A stretch of 22,489 nucleotides of DNA from Flavobacterium sp. UBA6135 (GCF_002428305.1 NZ_DIVJ01000016.1:1-22489); one strand, 5' to 3'. Counted from the stretch's first letter, positions 9,187 to 15,962 are shown. Notes: generated by a model not told the origin, from the letters alone. Translations and numbers: made by a program.

Positions 9187-9783
9187 ATGAATACAACAAA
9201 AACAAGTTTCAGTAAAAATGGCCAGTCAAATGCTACTCACATGAAACAGACACCTGAGAAAGTAAATACGACCAAAAGTAAAATGCAAGCTTCACAATTG
9301 ATGCAATTATTTGAAGAGGAGCTGAAAGATATTTATTGGGCTGAGAAAGCATTAACCAAAGCTATCCCAAAAATGATTAAAAACGCTACATCAGAAAAAT
9401 TGATTGATGCCTTAACCAACCATCTTGTGGAAACAGAACAACAAGCCAAACGAATTGAAGAAATTTTTAAAATTCTGGGTAAAAAAGCAGAAGCTGAAAA
9501 ATGTGAAGCTATGGCAGGTTTGATGAAAGAATCGGATGAAATTATAGAAGCGTGCGAAACGGGAGCAATGCGTGATGCAGGAATTATTTCTGCAGCACAA
9601 AAAGTGGAACATTATGAAATTGCTTCTTATGGCACATTGAGCCAATTTGCTCAAACTTTGGGGCTAAATGACATTGTCAAGTTACTGGACGCTACTTTAC
9701 AAGAAGAAAAAAATGCCGATCTAAAATTGACAGAAGTGGCTGTAGATGCCGTCAATGTTGAAGCAGCAGAAAAAAAAGCATAA
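9187..9783 (+). CDS. DUF892 (YciF-like) ferritin-like stress protein
   Basis: A 198-residue cytoplasmic protein. Residues about 37-188 are a DUF892 four-helix ferritin-like bundle. The first helix has LFEEELKDIYWAEKAL, followed by ETEQQAKRIEEIF, the family hallmark EHYEIASYGTL (140-150) and a final helix with LQEEKNADLKL. The carboxylates Glu53, Glu82, Glu92, Glu141, Glu144 and Glu173 are placed as expected for a di-iron site. The family includes E. coli YciF, linked to stress responses; iron binding here is inferred. Residues 1-36 are a polar, Lys/Thr/Gln-rich tail without predicted fold. There is no signal peptide. It is the first gene of a three-gene plus-strand cluster, 62 bases before the next gene. 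Confidence 0.85.
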   Translation: MNTTKTSFSKNGQSNATHMKQTPEKVNTTKSKMQASQLMQLFEEELKDIYWAEKALTKAIPKMIKNATSEKLIDALTNHLVETEQQAKRIEEIFKILGKKAEAEKCEAMAGLMKESDEIIEACETGAMRDAGIISAAQKVEHYEIASYGTLSQFAQTLGLNDIVKLLDATLQEEKNADLKLTEVAVDAVNVEAAEKKA

Positions 9784-9845
9784 ATTAAAAACAAGTTTTA
9801 GGTATCAATTAAATCCTCAATAATAATCAATTAAACAATTTAAAA

Positions 9846-10412
9846 ATGGAAAATTCAAGAAATGAAAATGGAGATTTTGTAGACAGATCTTCTGAAAGAA
9901 GAGTTTTAACAGGAATGTTTCGCGACCGTGAGAGCACTGAGAACGCGTATCATACCTTAAACGAGAGAGGATATTCTAAAGATGATATCAATCTAGTTAT
10001 GTCTGATGAAACAAGAAAAGCACATTATAATGAAGACAATATCTCTGATAAAACAGAAATTGGAACCAAAGCCGCAGAACATGCCGGAAAAGGATCGGCA
10101 ATTGGTGGTACTATTGGTGCTGTGGTAGGAGTTATAGCTGCTATCGGTACTAGTGTTGTGATTCCGGGACTAGGTATTTTAATCGCCGGACCAATTGCAG
10201 CAGGATTAGCCGGTGCAGGAGCCGGTGGTTTAGCTGGTGGTCTAATTGGAGCCTTAGTAGGTTCAGGCATACCGGAGGCAAGAGCTAAATTGTATGAATC
10301 AGGTATTAAAGAAGGAAATGTAGTGATTTCAGTTACTCCGAGAAATAATGAAGATGCCGAATATTTAGAACAAAATTGGAAAACCAATCGTGGTGAGGAA
10401 GTGCACTATTAG
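9846..10412 (+). CDS. YflT/general stress protein 17M-like protein with glycine-zipper segment
   Basis: A 188-residue protein. Residues 18-60 (VLTGMFRDRESTENAYHTLNERGYSKDDINLVM) match the start of the YflT/general stress protein 17M fold, whose last strand returns near 155-165 (GIKEGNVVISVTP). Inserted between them is a long Gly/Ala-rich hydrophobic stretch (about 81-141) with GxxxG-type spacing, typical of glycine-zipper membrane segments, likely two helices around a PGLG turn. No signal peptide is seen, so inner-membrane association is inferred. It sits between two ferritin-like genes, and the family relation and context both suggest a general stress role. The biochemical activity is unknown. 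Confidence 0.78.
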   Translation: MENSRNENGDFVDRSSERRVLTGMFRDRESTENAYHTLNERGYSKDDINLVMSDETRKAHYNEDNISDKTEIGTKAAEHAGKGSAIGGTIGAVVGVIAAIGTSVVIPGLGILIAGPIAAGLAGAGAGGLAGGLIGALVGSGIPEARAKLYESGIKEGNVVISVTPRNNEDAEYLEQNWKTNRGEEVHY

Positions 10413-10430
10413 AAGTAAAAAATTAAAGGT

Positions 10431-10456
10431 AAGGAATTAACGTTCTTTATTTTTTA
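10431..10456 (+). terminator. Weak hairpin with T tract between the YflT and DUF4142 genes
   Basis: AAGGAA, a 6-base loop and TTCTTT can pair (one G-U), followed by ATTTTTTAG. It could be a weak terminator or attenuator separating the last gene of the stress cluster from the first two; the stem is too weak for a firm call. Confidence 0.3.
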
Positions 10457-10479
10457 GTAACAAAATAAAAATTTATAAT

Positions 10480-11097
10480 ATGAAAAAGCAAAGTAAGATA
10501 AATTCATTCCTTTTGTTTTCAATTTGTTTAGCAGGAACAGTAATTTTGGTTACCTCATGCAAGGATACAAGAACCGATGAATCAAGAACAAATGCCGAAA
10601 TGGATAATATTTCAAATAATGAATCAGTCAACGATCAAACGATTTTGGTTGTAGAAAATGATAACAATGCTAAATTTTTGATGGATGCTGCTGAAATGCA
10701 ATTGGAAGATATTAGCTTGGGAAAGCTAGCTCAACAACAAGGCAATTCACAACATATCAAAGAATTGGGCAAGTTAATGGAAGACGAACATAACCGTGCT
10801 TATCAAGAATTAACTACCTTATCACGATCGAAATCAGTAGCCATACCAACTTCAATTACAGAAGACTCAAAAAAGAATTATGATGAATTAGCCGGTAAAA
10901 CTGGAAATGATTTTGGTAAAACGTACAGCCAAATGATGGTAGACCATCATAAAGATGCTATTTCCTTATTTGAAAAAGCAGCCAATGATTCTGAAGATGG
11001 TGATATCAGAACTTGGGCATCGAGCAAATTAATTACTTTTATAAAACATCTTGAACATGCTGAAGTCGCTAAAAAGGAGAGTGATAGAATGAAATAG
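10480..11097 (+). CDS. DUF4142 ferritin-like lipoprotein
   Basis: A 205-residue exported lipoprotein. The signal peptide ends in the lipobox VTSC with Cys27 as the lipidated residue, followed by an acidic, Asn-rich linker (28-55). Residues about 58-203 form the DUF4142 four-helix bundle: NNAKFLMDAAEMQLEDISLGKLA, then MEDEHNRAYQEL, MMVDHHKDAISLFEKAA and FIKHLEHAEVAKK. The repeated His and Glu positions (DEH, DHH, HLEH) are those conserved in this ferritin-like family. Metal binding is plausible but not shown here. The gene is third in the plus-strand stress cluster, 67 bases after the YflT gene, and ends 77 bases before a strong hairpin. Confidence 0.85.
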   Translation: MKKQSKINSFLLFSICLAGTVILVTSCKDTRTDESRTNAEMDNISNNESVNDQTILVVENDNNAKFLMDAAEMQLEDISLGKLAQQQGNSQHIKELGKLMEDEHNRAYQELTTLSRSKSVAIPTSITEDSKKNYDELAGKTGNDFGKTYSQMMVDHHKDAISLFEKAANDSEDGDIRTWASSKLITFIKHLEHAEVAKKESDRMK

Positions 11098-11173
11098 TAA
11101 TGAAAAGCATCAAGGGGTTGTAAAATAACGATGATGTATTATTATCCGATGTTTAGTAATTAGATCAAATTTT

Positions 11174-11225
11174 AAACTACCCTAACAAAATTGACATTTA
11201 AGTCAATTTTGTTAGGGTAGTTTTT
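11174..11225. terminator. 22-bp perfect hairpin between convergent genes
   Basis: 11174-11195 and 11202-11223 are perfect inverted copies around a 6-base loop (ATTTAA). The core of the stem is CTACCCTAACAAAATTGAC. On the plus strand the stem ends in five T, so it terminates the stress cluster. It also lies between the stop codons at 11097 (plus) and 11255 (minus) and probably serves both directions, though the minus-side T tract is poor. The stem is unusually long for an ordinary terminator. Confidence 0.85.
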
Positions 11226-11254
11226 ATATATAGAGTCTTACTTTATATAAAAGA

Positions 11255-11671
11255 CTATGTAGTGTGCTTTTTAACTCCAAGCAGCCACCCTAAATACGCC
11301 ATTGGGAAATACACTACTAAATCGACTACTGTAAACCAAAGAGGTGAAGGCAATATCATAACACTGGCAATTCCACCCAATAAAAACAAAAAGCCAACAA
11401 CTAAGGCTACTTTCAATTGATTAGTAACAGCTATTTTAGTCGCAACAAACGCTCCAACCAAGACACCTAGAGCATGGGCCAAAAAAGGTAACAAAAAATG
11501 TTTGGGTTCAAACAAGTGCATGGTCGCTTTAAGACCTTCCATGGTGGTGACATCACCGCCTTCCGGTGGAGGAATGACATAACCGCTCAGTTGTATCAAT
11601 GCCATGTTTACCAAACTGCCTAAAGCAAAACCGAGAATAACTGCTAGAATGTTACGAACTATCGGATACAT
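11255..11671 (-). CDS. Small four-helix integral membrane protein of unknown function
   Basis: A 138-residue protein with four hydrophobic segments (about 6-28, 58-80, 86-107 and 111-133). A polar loop between the first two is rich in Pro, Gly and acidic residues (VIPPPEGGDVTTMEG). Gly and Ala spaced within helix 1 (GFALGSLVNMA) and helix 2 (HALGVLVGAFVA) suggest close helix packing. There is no catalytic motif and I do not recognise a named family; similar small membrane proteins are usually annotated as hypothetical in flavobacteria. It is monocistronic and convergent with the stress cluster. A near-consensus -7 element (TACCTTTA, 11690-11697 on the minus strand) lies 18 bases before the ATG. 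Confidence 0.75.
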   Translation of the reverse strand: MYPIVRNILAVILGFALGSLVNMALIQLSGYVIPPPEGGDVTTMEGLKATMHLFEPKHFLLPFLAHALGVLVGAFVATKIAVTNQLKVALVVGFLFLLGGIASVMILPSPLWFTVVDLVVYFPMAYLGWLLGVKKHTT

Positions 11672-11931
11672 AATTTTTTTTTAATTGAATAAAGGTAGAA
11701 AAAAAAGTTTTAGGTTGTCTGAAGACTGTTATCGAACTTCGCTTTCGGGTTTTAGGTCAGTTATTAGTACAGTTTGAATGAAAGCTAAAACCCTTCAGGT
11801 TTCAAGACAAAATAAAATTGTGCCTTTAATTATTTTCCTATGAGCTTTATTCGGTAAGATCTTAATTCACCTTAATTTCTTGATGTTAAATATAACCTTT
11901 AGTGCTCTCTTTGTTTTCTGTCAGAAAAAAA

Positions 11932-11958
11932 CTCAGCCCCTCAGCCTCTCAGCCCCTC
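11932..11958 (+). repeat. Octamer tandem repeat CTCAGCC(C/T), 3.4 copies
   Basis: CTCAGCCC, CTCAGCCT, CTCAGCCC and a final CTC follow without gaps and run into nine A (11959-11967). The tract is C/T-rich in an AT-rich neighbourhood and ends 12 bases before the putative -33 element of the HMG-CoA lyase gene. A repeat of this length could change copy number by slippage. Confidence 0.8.
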
Positions 11959-11970
11959 AAAAAAAAACCA

Positions 11971-12001
11971 TTTCATAAACCAAAATTCTTCCTTATATTT
12001 G
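11971..12001 (+). promoter_or_regulatory. Bacteroidota-type promoter of the HMG-CoA lyase gene
   Basis: TTTC (11971-11974), a 19-base spacer and an exact -7 element TATATTTG (11994-12001). The -33 differs from TTTG by one base. The ATG begins eight bases after the last G, so transcription should start within a few bases of the start codon. Confidence 0.65.
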
Positions 12002-12008
12002 AGCACCT

Positions 12009-12872
12009 ATGCAACCAATAAAAATTATCGAATGTCCACGTGATGCCATGCAAGGCATTAAATCCTTTATTCCAACGGAACGAAAAGTGGCTTATTTGCA
12101 AGCTTTATTACGCGTAGGTTTTGACACACTGGACTTTGGAAGTTTTGTCTCACCAAAAGCAATACCCCAAATGGCAGATACCGCTGCCGTATTAGCACAA
12201 CTCGATTTATCGCAAACGCACAGTAAATTATTGACCATTATTGCCAATACCAAAGGAGCAGAAATGGCAGCGGAACATGATGAGATACAGTATTTGGGTT
12301 ATCCGTTTTCCATTTCTGAAAATTTCCAAATGCGTAACACCCACAAAACAATTGCAGAATCGATTGTTACTTTACAAGAAATTTTAGCTATTGCAAACAG
12401 CACCAACAAAGAAGTGGTGGCCTATTTGTCTATGGGTTTCGGAAATCCATATGGCGATCCGTGGAATGTGGACATTGTAGGGGAATGGACAGAAAAGTTG
12501 GCTGCTATGGGTGTAAAAATTCTGTCGTTATCAGATACTGTTGGTAGTTCAACACCCGATGTGATTAGTTACTTATTTGAAAATTTGATTCCGAAATACC
12601 CTGCTGTAGAGTTTGGAGCCCATTTGCATACTGTCCCTGACAAATGGTTTGAAAAAGTAGATGCAGCCTACAAAGCAGGATGCCGTCGATTTGACGGAGC
12701 CATTCAAGGTTTTGGCGGTTGTCCCATGGCTAAAGATGACCTAACGGGTAACATGCCTACCGAAAAATTACTATCTTATTTTACTACCCAAAAACAAAAC
12801 ACCAACACCAGCCCAATGAGTTTTGAAAGTGCTTATAATGAAGCAACAAAATTGTTTGGGGAGTTTCATTAG
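12009..12872 (+). CDS. HMG-CoA lyase family enzyme (divergent)
   Basis: A 287-residue TIM-barrel lyase of the HMGL-like family, expected to split 3-hydroxy-3-methylglutaryl-CoA into acetyl-CoA and acetoacetate (last step of leucine breakdown). Seen: PRD (Arg11, Asp12) at the first strand, SFVSPKAIPQM, LSDTVGSSTP, the metal HxH (His205, His207) and the lyase signature GGCPMAKDDLTGN with catalytic Cys238. Differences from textbook enzymes: the acidic residue before GSFVSPK is Asp42 where the human enzyme has Glu; HCHDTYG is replaced by HLHTVPD; and the signature reads QGFGGCPMA rather than AGLGGCPYA. It could therefore act on a related acyl-CoA. No leucine-degradation genes are nearby. No signal peptide; cytoplasmic. 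Confidence 0.82.
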   Translation: MQPIKIIECPRDAMQGIKSFIPTERKVAYLQALLRVGFDTLDFGSFVSPKAIPQMADTAAVLAQLDLSQTHSKLLTIIANTKGAEMAAEHDEIQYLGYPFSISENFQMRNTHKTIAESIVTLQEILAIANSTNKEVVAYLSMGFGNPYGDPWNVDIVGEWTEKLAAMGVKILSLSDTVGSSTPDVISYLFENLIPKYPAVEFGAHLHTVPDKWFEKVDAAYKAGCRRFDGAIQGFGGCPMAKDDLTGNMPTEKLLSYFTTQKQNTNTSPMSFESAYNEATKLFGEFH

Positions 12873-13181
12873 AAAGTTGTGGGTTCCGAGTTACAGGTTT
12901 CAATAGGAACAAAATATAATTTTGTATTTTAGTGCCTTATTTTCTTTCTGGCAGAAGAAAATGAAACAAATGAAAAAACCTTTATGGCCATTAATGAAAT
13001 AAAGCAAAGCGTCTTATTTTCGTAATGTCAAAAAATAATGCATTCCAATTTTAGACGCTAATTGCAAGAATGACTTCATTTTTTCTATTTCTTTAATTTT
13101 AAAAATTGGTATTCTAAAATGAAATAGATGTCGTTTTTTAGGTTATGAATTGACACCTAATCGGTATTATCCGCGTTCCAA
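12873..13181. other. Intergenic region between convergent genes with dispersed modules
   Basis: No gene is seen. It carries a near-palindromic TTTTCTT-CTG-CAG-AAGAAAA element (12928-12961) matching one upstream of the HMG-CoA lyase gene, a CTTATTTTC module (13013-13038) and AT-rich sequence. No clear terminator is visible for either flanking gene. Confidence 0.55.
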
Positions 13182-14027
13182 TCACAACCTAAAAATTCCT
13201 CCAAAAGTAATAATCTGTTGGAAAAACCAAAACTCTTGCTGGGCTTTATCTGCTTTCGAATTGGTAGTTCGAATATCCTGCATATTGATATAACCGCCTT
13301 TTAATTCCATTTGCAAAAAAAAGTGTTTAAAGAAAGTAACATTCAATCCCGCTTTAGCGGAAAGACCATATCCGGAAACATGAAACTCATCATAACGTTC
13401 TTTTCCTAGCAACGTTGTATTGGTTTTCGGATACAATAATCCGGCTCCTATACCTTCTGTGATATTGATTTGAACCTTATCGGTATTTGGTAATTTAAAC
13501 CAAGATGAAATATCATCCACTCTTGAAATTTCGGTGTTCACGTAGTTTAAACCATCGGTATGTTCAAATTTTAAAAAGTCTTCAGTTAACAAAACCTGCC
13601 CGTTGGGTAAAGTCTCACCATACGAACCGGGGTTGGGATAATAGCCCGTCAAGTGTACAGCTCGATTTTGATACATGACATACTTCATGTGATCCACACC
13701 AATAGAGATGTTGTAATGATCTGAAATAAAATAACCAAATCGCAAATTGGTTTGTGGAATCGTCATTCGCAATGGATTGATGTAGTCACAATGCCAACCT
13801 TTAGGTTTGTCATGAGCTGTGACATTATGAAGGGTGAAGTCATAATCTTCTCCTCTAAACCGAATATCTGATTTGGAGAAACTTTCTCTATTTCCTCCCC
13901 AATAGATATAAAATTTACCTTTGTTGTGGGCTGTGTATTTTTCTGGAGTAGACAAGATGTCTTGGGCAGATATGTGTTGAAAAAAGGCACAAAAAAAGAA
14001 CACAATCAATAACGATTGCTTTTTCAC
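13182..14027 (-). CDS. Putative outer-membrane beta-barrel protein
   Basis: A 281-residue exported protein with signal peptide 1-22 (ending HISAQ). The rest alternates polar and aromatic residues in short strands (FYIYWGG, LRFGYFI, YNISIGVDHMKYVMY, LNVTFFKHFFLQMELKGGY, IITFGGIFRL) and ends in an aromatic-containing final strand, as outer-membrane barrels do. I do not recognise a named family. The start codon is GTG; it is the only choice that keeps the Lys-Lys signal-peptide start (MKKQS). It begins 23 bases after the kdsA stop, so it is probably co-transcribed with kdsA, which fits an envelope role. Function unknown. Confidence 0.72.
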   Translation of the reverse strand: MKKQSLLIVFFFCAFFQHISAQDILSTPEKYTAHNKGKFYIYWGGNRESFSKSDIRFRGEDYDFTLHNVTAHDKPKGWHCDYINPLRMTIPQTNLRFGYFISDHYNISIGVDHMKYVMYQNRAVHLTGYYPNPGSYGETLPNGQVLLTEDFLKFEHTDGLNYVNTEISRVDDISSWFKLPNTDKVQINITEGIGAGLLYPKTNTTLLGKERYDEFHVSGYGLSAKAGLNVTFFKHFFLQMELKGGYINMQDIRTTNSKADKAQQEFWFFQQIITFGGIFRL

Positions 14028-14050
14028 TGGGTTAGTAAGTGAGGGTTAGG

Positions 14051-14869
14051 TTAGAATTGATTAATAGTGGTTCGAATGGCAACTAATTTGGTCATTAAAT
14101 CTTCAAAATAATCCAAATGCAGCATGTTGGCTCCATCACTTTTGGCATTTGACGGATCAAAATGAGTCTCAATAAAAATACCGTCAACTCCGGTAACTAT
14201 TCCGGCTTTGGCAATGGTTTCTATCATGTCTGGTCTTCCACCGGTTACACCCGACATTTGATTGGGCTGTTGAAGTGAATGCGTGACATCCAAAACAGTG
14301 GTAGCAAATTGTTTCATAGTTGGAATTCCTCTAAAATCTACTATCATGTCTTGGTAACCAAACATCGTACCTCTATCAGTAACCATCACATTTTCGTTGT
14401 GACAATCCAACACTTTTTGAACGGCATGTTTCATACTTTCCGGACTCATAAATTGTCCTTTTTTTAAATTTACGGTTTTTCCGGTTTTAGCAGCCGCAAC
14501 TACCAAATCAGTTTGACGAACCAAAAAAGCAGGAATTTGAAGTACATCAACATAAGCGGCAGCCATAGCCGCATCTTCATTGGTGTGAATATCTGTAACG
14601 GTTGGAATTCCAAATGTTTGAGAAACTTTTTGTAAAATTTTTAAAGCTTTTTCATCACCAATGCCTGAAAAACTGTCAATTCGCGAACGGTTCGCTTTTT
14701 TAAAAGACCCTTTAAAGACGTAAGGAATTTTTAGTTTATCCGTGATAGTAACCAAACGGTCGGCAATTCGCAAAGCCATTTCTTCGCCTTCAATCGCACA
14801 TGGTCCCGCCAAAACAAAAAAGTTTCCGCTATCGGCGTGTTTTATTTGAGGTATTTTATTGATATCCAT
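14051..14869 (-). CDS. kdsA: 3-deoxy-8-phosphooctulonate synthase
   Basis: A 272-residue cytoplasmic TIM-barrel enzyme condensing phosphoenolpyruvate and arabinose-5-phosphate to Kdo-8-phosphate, the precursor of the Kdo sugar of lipopolysaccharide. Seen: AGPCAIEGEE (21-30), FKGSFKKANRSRIDSFSG, VTDIHTNEDA, VNLKKGQFMSP, VTDRGTMFGY, VTHSLQQPNQ, TGGRPDMI and FIETHFDPSNAKSDG. Cys24 in GPC, His197, Glu234 and Asp245 match the metal ligands of the metal-dependent class; the metal-independent class has Asn in place of the Cys. An in-frame TTG would add 13 residues, but the -7 element TACTTTTG lies inside that extension, so the ATG at 14869 is the start. It sits between a lipoprotein gene upstream and a barrel gene downstream. 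Confidence 0.97.
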   Translation of the reverse strand: MDINKIPQIKHADSGNFFVLAGPCAIEGEEMALRIADRLVTITDKLKIPYVFKGSFKKANRSRIDSFSGIGDEKALKILQKVSQTFGIPTVTDIHTNEDAAMAAAYVDVLQIPAFLVRQTDLVVAAAKTGKTVNLKKGQFMSPESMKHAVQKVLDCHNENVMVTDRGTMFGYQDMIVDFRGIPTMKQFATTVLDVTHSLQQPNQMSGVTGGRPDMIETIAKAGIVTGVDGIFIETHFDPSNAKSDGANMLHLDYFEDLMTKLVAIRTTINQF

Positions 14870-14886
14870 ATTCAAAAGTTGATGTG

Positions 14887-14894
14887 CAAAAGTA
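14887..14894 (-). promoter_or_regulatory. -7 element TACTTTTG for kdsA
   Basis: Exact TAnnTTTG match on the minus strand, 17 bases before the kdsA ATG and within the gap after the upstream lipoprotein gene. The -33 region is only T-rich. It decides the kdsA start by excluding the upstream TTG, and suggests kdsA can be transcribed separately from the two genes before it. Confidence 0.5.
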
Positions 14895-14922
14895 CGAATT
14901 TTTAGCAAAATAAAAACACTTC

Positions 14923-15387
14923 TTAGTTGTCCTCATTTTTTAACGTTAATCCCATAGGAATCAGTAGTTTTCCTTTTTCAAAACTGTTGAAATAAAGTAC
15001 TAAAGGTTTGGTGTTTCCAGGCCAGGTAATCTCGAATACTTCCAACATGCCGGCACCAATGTCACTGCGTTTTGTGGGGAAAGGACAGCAACTTTCTAAT
15101 CTTTTATAAGTAAGAGGCTCACCATTAGGTCCTGCTAATGCACGAATAAAACGACCCGCATTGATGGTGTCATTTAACGTATTGCGATAAAAAATATTAA
15201 CGGGATAAGTAGCGTCAAACCCATATTTTTTATCACTACTGTATTCTGTCAATACAAAGGTGTTCTTTTTTGTCAAAACCGGAGTGGGAGCGGAGTCGTC
15301 AATATTTTTAATACTGTTTTTTGTGCTGATACACGAAGTAAACAGCAAGGAAAATAGTAAAAAGAGAACAAATTGATTTAGTTTCAT
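14923..15387 (-). CDS. Small lipoprotein upstream of kdsA, unknown function
   Basis: A 154-residue lipoprotein with lipobox FTSC (Cys19) and a short polar linker. The mature domain (about 40-152) includes YGFDATYPVNIFYRN, RFIRALAGPNGEPLTYKRLESCCPFPTK and a beta-rich end (VFEITWPGNTKPLVLYFNSFEKGKLLIPMGL). The GPNGEPL and SCCPF motifs with adjacent Cys are notable. From memory, relatives in flavobacteria and Chryseobacterium often carry the name 2-dehydro-3-deoxyphosphooctonate aldolase, yet nothing here resembles an aldolase barrel; the name may derive from proximity to kdsA. Its start overlaps the end of the DUF4199 gene (ATGA), so the two are translationally coupled. Function unknown. Confidence 0.8.
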   Translation of the reverse strand: MKLNQFVLFLLFSLLFTSCISTKNSIKNIDDSAPTPVLTKKNTFVLTEYSSDKKYGFDATYPVNIFYRNTLNDTINAGRFIRALAGPNGEPLTYKRLESCCPFPTKRSDIGAGMLEVFEITWPGNTKPLVLYFNSFEKGKLLIPMGLTLKNEDN

Positions 15388-15872
15388 GATGTGCGTGGTT
15401 TGCTTTTGAGAAAAAATGAAACAATCGCTGCCGTAACAATTCCTACTGATAACGCAAAAAATACCGTTTGTGTGATATAAGAAGTCAAATTATAATAGGA
15501 ATGAGCACTTTCTTCCGTCATAATTTCTTTTTTAACGATGTATATAACATAATTATCAAAGAATTCAGGAGCAATTGCCGTATGAATGATATATTGGCTC
15601 AACGGCGTAAGTACTGTGATAAAAACAGAAAGAACACAACCACTAACAAAGCCTTGCCTCCATTCCATATGTCCCATAAAAAAGTGTTTCTTTTTGTTAT
15701 AAATAGCAAAAAAATAAATAGCAAAAGCCACTAAAGCAAATAAGAAAGAAAACGAAGCATGTGAAGCAATTTTTTGGTCATAATAACCTAATTTTTTTTC
15801 CAGAATAGCCCAAACGATTACGGCCAAAGTAAAAACAACAGACCATTTAATTTCAATAGTAAATTTTTTCAT
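15384..15872 (-). CDS. DUF4199-family membrane protein
   Basis: A 162-residue inner-membrane protein with four hydrophobic helices (about 10-25, 38-58, 74-98 and 132-154). Family features are EIKW near the N terminus, the basic Lys-rich loop after helix 2 (YNKKKHFFMGHMEWRQGFVSG) and the C-terminal helix. The biochemical role of DUF4199 is unknown. It is the first gene of the minus-strand operon DUF4199-lipoprotein-kdsA-barrel, overlapping the lipoprotein gene by four bases. In the sequenced strand it faces away from the YeeE genes across 114 bases. Confidence 0.82.
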   Translation of the reverse strand: MKKFTIEIKWSVVFTLAVIVWAILEKKLGYYDQKIASHASFSFLFALVAFAIYFFAIYNKKKHFFMGHMEWRQGFVSGCVLSVFITVLTPLSQYIIHTAIAPEFFDNYVIYIVKKEIMTEESAHSYYNLTSYITQTVFFALSVGIVTAAIVSFFLKSKPRTS

Positions 15873-15895
15873 AGTTAAAATTTCAAATTTGCTAT

Positions 15896-15903
15896 CAAAG
15901 GTA
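15896..15903 (-). promoter_or_regulatory. -7 element TACCTTTG for the DUF4199 operon
   Basis: Exact TAnnTTTG match on the minus strand, 23 bases before the DUF4199 ATG. No clear -33 element at the usual spacing. It is the likely promoter of the envelope operon. Confidence 0.5.
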
Positions 15904-15962
15904 AAAAATTTTTTAATTGCTCGATGCAGCCTATTTTTTTAGCAAGTCCAAAAGGGAATGCT

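Larger units (their letters stand above)
11672..12008. other. Intergenic region with octamer tandem repeat and dispersed modules
   Basis: No gene is seen. It holds a 9-bp inverted repeat GGGTTTTAG/CTAAAACCC (11747-11755, 11785-11793), a direct repeat GTTTTAGGT (11707, 11749), two dispersed intergenic modules (11871-11895, 11898-11928), a CTCAGCC(C/T) octamer tandem repeat followed by nine A, and the HMG-CoA lyase promoter at its right end. Confidence 0.6.

Noticed and set aside
13135..13195. 10-bp inverted repeat TTTTTAGGTT/AACCTAAAAA spanning the end of the barrel gene
   Set aside because: The loop is 41 bases, one arm is coding sequence and no T tract follows on the minus strand; it does not look like a terminator.
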